Assembly: GCF_002159555.1 (NCBI RefSeq)
Contig: NZ_NFIV01000016.1
Span: forward strand, 1-32,350
Length of the DNA: 32,350 nt
Source: Muribaculum sp. An289
GTDB lineage: Bacteria > Bacteroidota > Bacteroidia > Bacteroidales > UBA932
Direction: 5' to 3'
Below, piece by piece: positions 23,581-32,292 of this stretch (position 1 is the first letter of the stretch; the number at the start of each line of letters is the position of its first letter). A model generated the notes under the pieces. That model did not search any database, was not told the DNA's origin, and saw nothing but the letters and a program-made list of their open reading frames with translations. Made by a program: the position numbers and the translations under genes.

Positions 23581-24176
23581 CTCGGCTCCCTCCCGTCAAG
23601 GACCTCCGAAACGAATTCCAGACGGTTCAAATCCTGGGTATACCAACGCTGTTTGACCTGTTGGGTTATAAAACCTATGGCCGCCGAGAACAGGCCTACG
23701 ACAGTGGTGGCGAACGCAACCTGCATGTTATAGGCCATCGAAGATATGTCGCCTGTTGAAAGCCCCACCAGGGCAGGCCCCATAGGAATCAAGGTCCCCA
23801 TAAGACCGAGCATCGGACCCATTTTCGACAAAGTCTTTGACAAAGCCATGTCTTTGTCCGCCGCAACTTCATAATCCGAGAGCAGCAGTTGCCTGCGAGG
23901 ACGGCTGTCTGCGGAATCCATCAGCAAAACGAGGGTTTTGAGCAACGGGGATTTCGGATTTTCAGGAAGGGATTTGCGAAAATCGTCCAATGTCTCCGAA
24001 GTGAGGTTCATGATTTTTTCCCTGAAAACCTTGTCGGTCTTCCGTGTCTGCAAATATTGTCCGAAAAAATTTCCGAGCAGAAGCAGCGAGCGGAGGAAGA
24101 ACAGGATAAGCAAAACCACCACCGGTACGAGCAGACCGGTGGAAATCCAAAAAAGAATGTCTGAAATGTAATTCAT
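23577..24176 (-). CDS. hmuU: HmuU-like MotA/TolQ/ExbB proton-channel protein (199 aa)
   Basis: Inner-membrane protein of the ExbB/TolQ family. One helix lies at residues ~10-32 (GLLVPVVVLLILFFLRSLLLL), a cytoplasmic loop follows, then the family signature GPMLGLMGTLIPMGPALVGL and a third helix (MQVAFATTVVGLFSAAIGF). In ExbB proteins these segments line a proton path and pair with ExbD. The best partner here is HmuV, encoded next with a four-base overlap. It starts three bases after the hmuT stop. In the heme operon it likely supplies energy to HmuR or HmuS. The name follows the Porphyromonas hmu operon order. Confidence 0.9.
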   Translation of the reverse strand: MNYISDILFWISTGLLVPVVVLLILFFLRSLLLLGNFFGQYLQTRKTDKVFREKIMNLTSETLDDFRKSLPENPKSPLLKTLVLLMDSADSRPRRQLLLSDYEVAADKDMALSKTLSKMGPMLGLMGTLIPMGPALVGLSTGDISSMAYNMQVAFATTVVGLFSAAIGFITQQVKQRWYTQDLNRLEFVSEVLDGREPR

Positions 24177-24179
24177 AAA

Positions 24180-24893
24180 TCAATTATCTTTAATTTTTAT
24201 TTTCATTATTTTTCTGAAAGGCCGGCCTCCGGCACCGGTTTTCCATCCGAGCAGGGCGAATATGGCCACTAATGCAAGTACGCCGGCAAGTGCTGTATAA
24301 TCAACGCTTTCCACTCCCGCAACGGCAGTCTGCCCGTTCACGGTGGCTATGACCGAAACGATTGCCGTAATGACATTGGAAAGGAAAAACAGTTCGAGCC
24401 TCGTTTCCTTGTCCGGAAAAAGTTTTTTAAATCCCCACGCCCCGGCCGCGATTATCACGGACACGGCGGCACCGGTTCCCCATGAAACGGCAGGGAAAGG
24501 CACTCCGGGGAAGGAAAATATCATAAATACCGTGAGGCTGAACAGGACCGCGAATATCAGTACTCCCGGGAACCAGCGCAAGACTCTGTAACCGAATACT
24601 GTGCTCCGTTTCAAACGTCCTGAAGTCATGAGATGGGCCGACAACAGGCAAAACGCCAACTGGAGGATGACCTCGATACTGACTACGACAGCTGTGTCCA
24701 ACATAAGCTGCGGGTCGGAAAGCCACACCTCTATCTGAGAACGCGACTGCCTTACCGCAAACGGCCAGATTACCCCTGTGAATATTCCGGCCACGGCTGC
24801 CTGGGCCAGTACGGACCACCATTTGTGCCATGTCTGTTTTATGATAAAATTAAAACAGACAAGAATCATCAATATTACTACAAGATTGTGCAT
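24180..24893 (-). CDS. hmuT: HmuT-like polytopic membrane protein (237 aa)
   Basis: Integral membrane protein with about seven hydrophobic segments (for example VVILMILVCFNFIIK, AVVVSIEVILQLAFCLLSAHL, FPGVLIFAVLFSLTVFMIF, ALAGVLALVAIFALLGW). No soluble domain or ABC motif is seen, so it is not a classical substrate-binding HmuT; the name comes from its place between hmuS and hmuU in the Bacteroidota operon. It starts four bases after the hmuS stop and ends three bases before hmuU. A role as membrane partner of the HmuS chelatase or of the HmuU/V motor is likely but unproven. Confidence 0.8.
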   Translation of the reverse strand: MHNLVVILMILVCFNFIIKQTWHKWWSVLAQAAVAGIFTGVIWPFAVRQSRSQIEVWLSDPQLMLDTAVVVSIEVILQLAFCLLSAHLMTSGRLKRSTVFGYRVLRWFPGVLIFAVLFSLTVFMIFSFPGVPFPAVSWGTGAAVSVIIAAGAWGFKKLFPDKETRLELFFLSNVITAIVSVIATVNGQTAVAGVESVDYTALAGVLALVAIFALLGWKTGAGGRPFRKIMKIKIKDN

Positions 24894-24897
24894 ACCG

Positions 24898-27800
24898 TTA
24901 AATTCCTGATTTTCTGCGGTGACGTATAATCAGACCGCCCCCGATGAAAAGCGCTATCACCAGGACGGCTATCAGCGCATTCCCTATCACCGCCGTTTTG
25001 CTTTCGGGTCCTGTTTCCGCCGTCTCCTTCTTCAGGACCGTGCCGTCCGACACGCCGGAGGAAACCTCACGTATGTTCCTGATGGATGCTTTATAACCGC
25101 CTGCCCTCTCTTTGCCGATATTGGAAGAAATGAAATCCTGCAATTGCCGATTGTCGCATACGAATCCGGAGCATGAAGGGGCGAACTTTTCTATCAGTTC
25201 CGCATGTGTTCCCGCAAGATTCGAAATCTGGGCATCGGACGCATTCCACAGACCTTTGCGCGCGGATTCAAGCATCACCGCCGTCATTTCCTCCAGGGCC
25301 GCCGGATTCACATTTTCAAAATGTTCCCGAACACCAAGACCATAACTGTCTTCGATATAGACATCGTAGATTTCGTTCCACATGCGGTCGTCCACAGCAT
25401 CTGGCTTCATGACATTCCAGCCGAACGTATTTTTCACCGTCTCCGCAATGGCATCCGCATCCCCTGCGCCTCCCTTCATCTTCGCGGCGACATACGAAGG
25501 ATTGAAGATCGTTGTACGGCTTTCAACGCCGATGGCCTCTTTAAGCTCCTGCATCCTGACACGGCTGCGATTGCGGTAATCGCTCAGGTACGCATCGGGA
25601 TCTTTACCCGTCACCTCTCTCACGGCAAGGTTCAGACCTCCCATGAACTCATATACATGGTCGAGGCTCAATGCACCCCATGTATTGCTCTGGCGCGGCT
25701 GCACTACGGCATCCGTCCTTGAAAGAGCGGCTTCGAAAGCATACCGGGCAAAATTTTCCCAACCGTCCTCGCTTCCGTAATAGGCTCCCATGTTGTTCAT
25801 GTATGTACTGGCTATCTCGCCCTCTGACTCCCATCGCCCGGAAGCTTCCACCATGCCCTGTATGCCTGTGCCGTAATTGCCGTTCACACCTCCGAATACC
25901 CTGTATGCCGACATTTCACGTGCCTGTTCGGGGGTAACTCCTTTTTCCATAAGGATACGCTCGGATTCACGGACACCTTCGGCCACATTGTTGTCAAAAC
26001 CGTCGTCCTTCGCCGCTGCGGCCATCCTGACGGCCCGGTCTATCAGAAACAGGCGTGAAGCCGCAATGTCCCTCAACTGCCCGCTTGTCTGCACCACGAC
26101 ATCTATGCGCGGGCGGCCCAGGCGCTCCGATGGGATGAGCCTTATATCCGTCACCCTGCCGAATGCATCGTAAACAGGCTCGACACCGAGCATATAGAAT
26201 ATCTGCGCTATCGTGGCTCCCTCGGTTTCGATGAACTCACTGCTCCACAATGTATAGCTTACCTTGCGCGGAATCGAATCGTTGTGCCTCTGCCTGTAAA
26301 GGTCGATAGTGTTTTCGGCGAGTTTTACCCCTTTTTCCCAAGCGGCTTTGGTAGGCGTGGCCTCGGCGTTTATGGCAAACAGGTTCCTGCCGGTAGGAAG
26401 CACATTAGGATTGGCGACAGGGTCTCCGCCCGGAGACGGGTACACATAACCCCCGTCGAGAGCGTTAATAATGCTCGAGAGCTCCGCCTCCGGAGAATTT
26501 TTCAGAAAAACAAGGTAGTTATTGACGTTTTTCAAGGCCGTTTCGAGCCCGGTTACCGCACGGGCGAAATCCATGTCCGGCGAAGACTGCATGGAAGCCG
26601 CCGCCTTGCGCGCCGTCATCAATTCCGACATTGGAATGCCGGCAATGGAGCAGACCTGTTCATCGGAGACATTGCCGCCATCGGAAAGTAGTCTGCCGAT
26701 TATTTTCCTGGCCTTATCCGTATACCTTCTGTTGAAAGCCGGAAGGTCCTTCAATAACGAATCGTCCGCCTTGCCTTCGGAACGGTCGATTGCGAAAAGA
26801 CCGTAGGCCACAGGGTCCGTACACATCGCATAAACGGTTGAAACTAAATATTCTGGCGCGTATGCCTCGCCGAGAACATACAGGGGGCCCGTAACCTTTT
26901 CCGAAGCAAGTTCTTCGGCAAAATTGCCTATCCTCAGCACCTCATCGGCAGAATACGGCTTACCGGGGATGGTATCGAGCCCGAGATCCAAGCTTATCCC
27001 CATCTCCGTCACAAGAGATTTTATCTTTAACGACAACGCATCGGTTTCACGCCCGGATTCAATGGCTTCCGAATATTCCGAAATGGCATTTTCAAGTTCC
27101 TTGTACAATCCCCTCACCCCGCTTTCCGTAAACGGTGCGGTAAGATAGGACTGGAGACCGGCGTATGCGCGGCGCTTGGCGATGACACCTTCGCCGACAT
27201 TGCCTATGGTATAAAGATAGAAGTGCGGAAGCGTGCCGACTAACCTGTCGGGCCAGTCGAAGCGGCTCAAGGCCACCTGCTTGGACGGGGTGAACTCAAG
27301 GCTGCCGTGCGTACCGAAATGCACGAGGGCATCGGCCCCGAAACCGTAACGCGCATAAAGGTAAGCCGCTATATAGTTGTGCGGAGGGGCAGCATGTGTA
27401 CCGTGTACCATCTGGAAATCATTGTCACCTCCCCCGGCGGCAGGCTGCGGCATCAGCAATACATTGCCCAACCGTATCCTTGCCAAGGCAAGTTTTCCGT
27501 CCCGGGACATATAAGGGCCCGGAAAATCCCCGCCGGAGGCTGTGACCGACTCATAAAGTTCCTCAGGGAGAGCCTGTTCCACCCATGAAGCATAACTTTC
27601 CGCATCAATCCACTGAGGGTCGCCTTCGTCCATGAAACGTGAAGAGGCGCCCTGGGCGTAAGAACCGAAAACCGCCCCATGCCTGGCTATGAGTTCCCCG
27701 AGAGCCTCGGCAGAAGACGGAAGCCCTTCCACATTGTAGCCTGCATCCCGTAAAGACACGAGGAAGTTGTACAAAGACGGCACGACTTCCATTCCTCCGG

Positions 27801-28917
27801 CCGTCAGGGCGTTCTGTCCGGGCCCTTTGAAATAGAACACGGCTATCTTCTTCTCGCTTTCCGGTTTGGTCTTCAATGCCACGTACCTGTCAACGGTCTC
27901 GGTAAAATCCTCCAGGCGGTCCGGAATGGCCGCAAGATATTGCAGTCCGTCTTTGGAAAGATAGTGCCCGAAAAGGACGAAAGGACGGATTGCCCCGTCT
28001 ATCTCCGGAGTAACTATGCTCTGCGACATGAAACCTCCGCTCATTCCCATGTCGTCTGCTTCCCAGTCTTCCACGAGAGCATTGACGTTCAACGGGGAAA
28101 ACAGGGGGATATTCCGTTTCCCGAGATAATCCACGGCGGCATCGCCGAGCCTTCCGTGCGCCATGTTCACAATGGCATCCGGCGCAATCGAATCAAGGGT
28201 GCCGTCCGAAAAATAAGTCCTGATGCTCCGTATCGGATATACCATATTGCCGGAGGCTTCCAAAGACCTGACAAGCTCCGAAGGCTCGCCCATCTGCCCC
28301 GTCACAATGATACGCGGAGCGTTTTCCTTATAAAGCCCGTTGGATTTCAGATATTCATCATACTCGGCGATGCTTCCGAAACCGAGTTCGCCGTCTCCGT
28401 CAGACGAAGGGCGGTAGATATTTTCCACTTCGTATATTTCCGCCGGGGACGGTTCCGGAGCGAATACCGGTTTTCCGTCGATATATTTTCTTACGTATGC
28501 AAGCATGTTCCGGTAATTGTCCGGCCCTCCGTTTTCAAGATAGCTCCTTAACGCCGAAAAATCCGCCGAATCCAAAGTATTTATGTCATTGGCAGGATTT
28601 GTCACCATAGTGGAAATGACAGGAAGCCCTTTGCCTGCCGCCTTCTGCACGGCCGCGCGTTCTTCTTCCGTGATACGCAGGCCCATGCCGTTTATGAACA
28701 GCATGTCGTAACGGCCTGCACGGGAGGCCTCGGAGGGTTGCAGCTCATACAGTTTTACCATGCCGTTGTCATTCGCCCTCGCGATTTCGCCGAGCTGGAT
28801 AGCCTGATAATTCATGAAAGCCACTTTTGTCGGACCGCACAATGAGGCCCACAGGACCCAGAGAATCAAAAGCACGCCGGCCGCGACGGACAGATATACG
28901 ATTGTTTTCTTTTGCAT
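24898..28917 (-). CDS. hmuS: HmuS, CobN-like heme chelatase/dechelatase (1339 aa)
   Basis: Large protein related to the CobN subunit of cobaltochelatase and BchH. In Bacteroidota HmuS is thought to remove iron from imported heme (known from family work, recalled). A single N-terminal helix (IVYLSVAAGVLLILWVLWASL) and a C-terminal helix (VIGNALIAVLVIALFIGGGLII) followed by RHRRKSG anchor it, placing the body in the periplasm. The CobN core is visible: ADALVHFGTHGSLEF (around residue 531) with the metal/tetrapyrrole His pair, the downstream FDWPDRLVGTLPHFYLYTIGN and EGVIAKRRAYAG, and near the C-terminus GNYGTGIQGMVEASG. No CobS/CobT ATPase partners are nearby, unlike true cobaltochelatase. It begins three bases after hmuR. 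Confidence 0.93.
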   Translation of the reverse strand: MQKKTIVYLSVAAGVLLILWVLWASLCGPTKVAFMNYQAIQLGEIARANDNGMVKLYELQPSEASRAGRYDMLFINGMGLRITEEERAAVQKAAGKGLPVISTMVTNPANDINTLDSADFSALRSYLENGGPDNYRNMLAYVRKYIDGKPVFAPEPSPAEIYEVENIYRPSSDGDGELGFGSIAEYDEYLKSNGLYKENAPRIIVTGQMGEPSELVRSLEASGNMVYPIRSIRTYFSDGTLDSIAPDAIVNMAHGRLGDAAVDYLGKRNIPLFSPLNVNALVEDWEADDMGMSGGFMSQSIVTPEIDGAIRPFVLFGHYLSKDGLQYLAAIPDRLEDFTETVDRYVALKTKPESEKKIAVFYFKGPGQNALTAGGMEVVPSLYNFLVSLRDAGYNVEGLPSSAEALGELIARHGAVFGSYAQGASSRFMDEGDPQWIDAESYASWVEQALPEELYESVTASGGDFPGPYMSRDGKLALARIRLGNVLLMPQPAAGGGDNDFQMVHGTHAAPPHNYIAAYLYARYGFGADALVHFGTHGSLEFTPSKQVALSRFDWPDRLVGTLPHFYLYTIGNVGEGVIAKRRAYAGLQSYLTAPFTESGVRGLYKELENAISEYSEAIESGRETDALSLKIKSLVTEMGISLDLGLDTIPGKPYSADEVLRIGNFAEELASEKVTGPLYVLGEAYAPEYLVSTVYAMCTDPVAYGLFAIDRSEGKADDSLLKDLPAFNRRYTDKARKIIGRLLSDGGNVSDEQVCSIAGIPMSELMTARKAAASMQSSPDMDFARAVTGLETALKNVNNYLVFLKNSPEAELSSIINALDGGYVYPSPGGDPVANPNVLPTGRNLFAINAEATPTKAAWEKGVKLAENTIDLYRQRHNDSIPRKVSYTLWSSEFIETEGATIAQIFYMLGVEPVYDAFGRVTDIRLIPSERLGRPRIDVVVQTSGQLRDIAASRLFLIDRAVRMAAAAKDDGFDNNVAEGVRESERILMEKGVTPEQAREMSAYRVFGGVNGNYGTGIQGMVEASGRWESEGEIASTYMNNMGAYYGSEDGWENFARYAFEAALSRTDAVVQPRQSNTWGALSLDHVYEFMGGLNLAVREVTGKDPDAYLSDYRNRSRVRMQELKEAIGVESRTTIFNPSYVAAKMKGGAGDADAIAETVKNTFGWNVMKPDAVDDRMWNEIYDVYIEDSYGLGVREHFENVNPAALEEMTAVMLESARKGLWNASDAQISNLAGTHAELIEKFAPSCSGFVCDNRQLQDFISSNIGKERAGGYKASIRNIREVSSGVSDGTVLKKETAETGPESKTAVIGNALIAVLVIALFIGGGLIIRHRRKSGI

Positions 28918-28920
28918 AAA

Positions 28921-31059
28921 TCAATATTTTCTGAAAAATTTTTCAATATCCACAGACAATCCGACCGCCGCCGTAATGCCCGTAGTGGCCGGAGAGTTGC
29001 TGTAATAATAATCCGGAATGTAATTGAAAAGGTTGTCGACGATGACATTGAGGTCTATGCCTCTCCAGATATCCTGCGAAAACACGAGTTTCCATATCGT
29101 GTATCCGGGATAGGTAACGGTTTCGGTCTCGGTATAATCCGTAGCGGACACATAGACGTCGGCAGTGACGGCGGAAAGCAGCCTTCCGCTCAGCGCGATG
29201 TTGAAACCGTAATTTTTCCAGGAATTACCGTACTCGACCTTTATCGTGGCCGAATGCGGACGTGTCTGGGAGAGCAACGGTTCCCCGGCCCTTATCTTCT
29301 CGTCGGTATAAGTGTATGACAGCCTCGCGCCAAGACCGAAAGGAAACCTCGTCGAGACGGAAAAATCAAGCCCGCGCACCTGTATCGGAGACATGTTCAC
29401 ATACTGCATTCCCCTGAGCCCGTCGTTCCAGACAGTGGTTATGCGGTTGTCCACCCAATTGTAAAAACCGGACAGGGACACATTCAGGTATTTCCATGAA
29501 TATTCGGCCGAAAGCGAGAGGTTTTCGCTCGATTCGGGAGCAAGTTCCGGATTTCCGTAAATCATAAAAATGCCGGCCATGTCGAAGGACATGTACATTT
29601 CTTTGAGTGTCGGAGCCCTGAAACCTCCTGAATAAGAGCCGCGGAACGACCAGCCGCCTGTCCGGTACATAAGACTGAATTTAGGAGAAAAATGGCTCAG
29701 TTTTTTCTGTGAAAAATAATCGAAGCGCAGCCCTCCCGTAAGATGCCAGTGCTCGTCGAGTTTGCATTCTATCTGAGTGAAAACGTCGGCGGTATGCTGG
29801 ACATAATAGCCGTTCCCCTCGAACTGGTAAGACATCAGATAGTCCCTCATGTAATCTCCGCCGACTATCAGCGTATGGCCCTCCGGGAAAAACGAATATG
29901 TGTAAATCCCGCGCAGCACATGCTGGACATTGCTGTAATCACGCACATCGGTACTGTTGAAGAGCAGATAATCGCTCTTGTCATACTGGTCATAACTGTA
30001 GGAAAGTTCAAGCCGGTTTTCATCATTTATGTCCCATTCGCCCTTCAGGCCTCCGCTGAAATCCCGGTAACGGTCTTTGGTATCGGCCTGCATATCGCGC
30101 TCACGGAAAAAGTATCCTGCACGGGCTGTGAATTTCAGACCTTCCACGGGCTCGTACAGCAAACGCTCCTTCACACTGTAATTGAAACCTCCGTAAAAGG
30201 TGTTGTAGTCGCCTTCGTTTTTCATTTTATATGAATCAATCGAAGTATACTGGACATTTGTCATGCTATTGAATTTTCCGGCCATGAAGCCTACCGAGCC
30301 TCCGTAACGCTGCTCGTTATGCGCGCCGTACCTCGCATTGACATTTACGGACCAGGGCTCGACGGCCCCCGAAGTTATGATGTTCACCACCCCTCCGACG
30401 GCATTCGAGCCGTAAAGCGAGGAAGCCGCCCCCTTGATGATCTCCACCCTCTGCACATTGTCAAGATTCAGGCGGCTGTAATCTATATTGTCCAAGGTCT
30501 CGCCGGCTATACGCTCGCCGTCTATCAGGAAAAGCACCGAATTGCCACCGAAACCCTGCATATTGAGGGTAACCTGCTGATCCATCGCGTATGAAAACTC
30601 TATTCCGGGAAGTTCGGCCTCAAGCAGGTCGCCCACATCCAGGGCATCCACGCGCTTTATGTCGGCAGAGGTTATCACCCTCGTAAGTATGGGCGAATCT
30701 TTAAGCAGCCTCGGAGTCCTCGTTCCGGTGACAACTACTGCTTCGATATTCATAAGGTCCTCTTCCATCACTACATCGGCATCTGCTCCATCAGCATAAT
30801 CATCCGATTCGACTTCGATGGACAGGAAACCGAGGCGGCTGAACACCAGTACCGAATGTTCCGGGACTTCGATTGCATAACTCCCGTCGCTTCCCGTAAT
30901 GACGTATCCGGCCTTTCCCCCCTTTACCATGACGGTCACCCCTTCCAACGGATTTCCCTTGGAATCCGTAACGGTCCCGTGCATATTCGGGTTCTGGGCC
31001 GGGGAAGGCAGCACGGCCGACAGAATCATTACTATGGCCAAAAATATCCTCTTCATCAT
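28921..31059 (-). CDS. hmuR: HmuR-like TonB-dependent heme receptor (712 aa)
   Basis: Outer-membrane gated barrel that imports heme. A signal peptide (to about AQN, residue 23) is followed by a carboxypeptidase-regulatory-like domain (~24-105: GTVTDSKGNPLEGVTVMVKG). The plug domain (~106-230) has VVVTGTRTPRLLKDSP, LIDGERIAG and VEIIKGAASSLYGSNAVGGVVNIIT. The remaining residues form the barrel, ending in VDIEKFFRKY. It carries the heme-receptor FRAP box (480-483) and NPEL (503-506). Between them lie Met488, 490, 494 and 499, but no His, where classical heme receptors have a His ligand. hmuY ends 19 bases upstream and hmuS starts three bases downstream. Confidence 0.93.
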   Translation of the reverse strand: MMKRIFLAIVMILSAVLPSPAQNPNMHGTVTDSKGNPLEGVTVMVKGGKAGYVITGSDGSYAIEVPEHSVLVFSRLGFLSIEVESDDYADGADADVVMEEDLMNIEAVVVTGTRTPRLLKDSPILTRVITSADIKRVDALDVGDLLEAELPGIEFSYAMDQQVTLNMQGFGGNSVLFLIDGERIAGETLDNIDYSRLNLDNVQRVEIIKGAASSLYGSNAVGGVVNIITSGAVEPWSVNVNARYGAHNEQRYGGSVGFMAGKFNSMTNVQYTSIDSYKMKNEGDYNTFYGGFNYSVKERLLYEPVEGLKFTARAGYFFRERDMQADTKDRYRDFSGGLKGEWDINDENRLELSYSYDQYDKSDYLLFNSTDVRDYSNVQHVLRGIYTYSFFPEGHTLIVGGDYMRDYLMSYQFEGNGYYVQHTADVFTQIECKLDEHWHLTGGLRFDYFSQKKLSHFSPKFSLMYRTGGWSFRGSYSGGFRAPTLKEMYMSFDMAGIFMIYGNPELAPESSENLSLSAEYSWKYLNVSLSGFYNWVDNRITTVWNDGLRGMQYVNMSPIQVRGLDFSVSTRFPFGLGARLSYTYTDEKIRAGEPLLSQTRPHSATIKVEYGNSWKNYGFNIALSGRLLSAVTADVYVSATDYTETETVTYPGYTIWKLVFSQDIWRGIDLNVIVDNLFNYIPDYYYSNSPATTGITAAVGLSVDIEKFFRKY

Positions 31060-31078
31060 ATTTTCCTTCAGAAGCTAT

Positions 31079-31738
31079 TTACAATTCGAGCGGATATATG
31101 AAATCCACGGTCATAAAGCCCTTTACCTTGCTTTCATCCATGTAATTGGACAGCCTGATTGCGGCCATCCTTCCGTCCGAAGTCTTAAGGATGTACACTT
31201 TGCCGGACAACGTATACACGGGAGGCATTGTCGAGGTATCCACATTCAGCCATTTTGACAATTCGGCATTGTAGAACGAGGGTGCATATACGATATTGCC
31301 GTCCATCATTCCCGACATGTCCACAGTAACGGTGCTGTCGGTCCATACATCGGCAACCCACTCGCCGTCAGGAAGTTTTCCTGATGACACGAGCTCATCC
31401 AAAGAGGTAAAGCCCGTCTCCATAACCGTCCCGCCATTGGTCTTGGCATCATAACGGTGTATTGCAAAGTCCCACGACGGCACATCCCCATCTTCGCTTC
31501 CGTCGGCAGCCAGGACCGTAGTATCTGTGGTTGCCGACTGAAAATCCACGTATGTCCACTTGGTGTAGGAAGTCGCGTCGATATACAACGTTCCCTTCCC
31601 CGTAGCCTTGTCCATGTCTATAAAACCGAAATCCACTGCGGACGAAGGCCGGTCATATATCCACCCGAACATCCCGTTACACGACGAGAGCGGCATCAGG
31701 GCCGCCCCCATCGCTATTAACAATAAGATTCTGTTCAT
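31079..31738 (-). CDS. hmuY: HmuY-family heme-binding lipoprotein (219 aa)
   Basis: Surface hemophore that takes heme from host or other proteins and hands it to HmuR. The lipoprotein signal ends in PLSSC (Cys20). HmuY marks are present: TSYTKWTYVDFQS (57-69), PSWDFAIHRYDAKTNGG (87-103), VYTLSGKVYILKTSDGR and AAIRLSNYMD...GFMTVDFIY at the end. The heme-facing region has Met141, 144 and 145 (VDMSGMMDG) and Met171 (TSTMPPVYTL). The spacing of Met144 and Met171 (27) equals that recalled for the Met145/Met172 pair in the Bacteroides vulgatus homologue; Porphyromonas uses two His. It starts 11 bases after the calycin-like gene. Confidence 0.93.
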   Translation of the reverse strand: MNRILLLIAMGAALMPLSSCNGMFGWIYDRPSSAVDFGFIDMDKATGKGTLYIDATSYTKWTYVDFQSATTDTTVLAADGSEDGDVPSWDFAIHRYDAKTNGGTVMETGFTSLDELVSSGKLPDGEWVADVWTDSTVTVDMSGMMDGNIVYAPSFYNAELSKWLNVDTSTMPPVYTLSGKVYILKTSDGRMAAIRLSNYMDESKVKGFMTVDFIYPLEL

Positions 31739-31749
31739 TTCATCACTGG

Positions 31750-32214
31750 TTACTCTACAGGAGTTTCAGTAGGAAGGAATGTTATCTTCAGCCCTCCCAT
31801 TACGGCAGGGACGTCGAACACGAACGAATAGTCAGTCATGTCGCTGTCTACCGTTCCCGTAAACGTACAAGCATACTCCTGTTCAGAGCCTGCTTCCATG
31901 CCCATCAGCGTAACCCCTTCTCCGGAAATCGAGAATACTCCGCCATTCCCGGTGACCTGTGCCCCGGTTACCGTAAACGTCCCCCAGGTATCGGATTTGT
32001 AGTTTACAGACACTGTCCCCTCTCCCGTAGAAGTTATCGTCAGGGTCTGGTTCTCACTTACCATCGGTTCCGGGGAATACTGGAATTCGGCCATGGAATA
32101 TCCGGTATAAGTGCCGGCTACCGATTCCGAAGGATTGACTCCGTTTTCCTTGTTGCATGAAACTGTCGCAAAAGCAGCAACCGCTGCCACCAATAAAATT
32201 TTTTTAAATCCCAT
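31750..32214 (-). CDS. calycin-like lipoprotein heading the heme operon (154 aa)
   Basis: Small lipoprotein with a clear signal (MGFKKILLVAAVAAFATVSC, Cys20). I start at the ATG at 32214 rather than 32265, since only it gives a proper signal peptide. The mature part is beta-rich and fits the Bacteroidota calycin-like family: VAGTYTGYSMAEFQYSP, ENQTLTITSTGEGTVSV, FTVTGAQVTG, then SFVFDVPAVMGGLKITF. Calycins (lipocalin-like barrels) bind hydrophobic ligands. In an operon with hmuY, heme or a porphyrin is the natural guess, though no ligand residues can be named. It is the first gene visible of the operon; the sequence upstream is non-coding to the window edge. It is not part of the classic six-gene hmu set. 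Confidence 0.8.
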   Translation of the reverse strand: MGFKKILLVAAVAAFATVSCNKENGVNPSESVAGTYTGYSMAEFQYSPEPMVSENQTLTITSTGEGTVSVNYKSDTWGTFTVTGAQVTGNGGVFSISGEGVTLMGMEAGSEQEYACTFTGTVDSDMTDYSFVFDVPAVMGGLKITFLPTETPVE

Positions 32215-32224
32215 AATCACTCGT

Positions 32225-32292
32225 GTCCGGTAAAATTCCGGACTAGTTATTAAAAAGTTTAACAATTAAAACAAAGTAGGTTCGGTAGAACC
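32225..32292 (-). promoter_or_regulatory. inverted repeats upstream of the heme operon
   Basis: GTCCGG-N7-CCGGAC (32225-32243) lies 11 bases upstream of the operon's first ATG, and GGTTC-GGTA-GAACC (32279-32292) lies further up. The first could hide the ribosome-binding region; the second could be an operator. I found no full TAnnTTTG box; TACTTTG at about 32273-32279 (minus strand) is the closest. No canonical Fur box is recognised. Confidence 0.4.

Noticed and set aside
24919-28551. Many plus-strand open frames opposite hmuS
   Set aside because: They are short, overlap each other and have no domain signal, while hmuS is a single intact 1339-residue frame with CobN motifs.
23254-31738. Cobalamin (Btu/Cob) operon reading of the CobN-like locus
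   Set aside because: The HmuY protein, the FRAP/NPEL receptor boxes and the lack of cobS/cobT or other cob genes point to heme instead.
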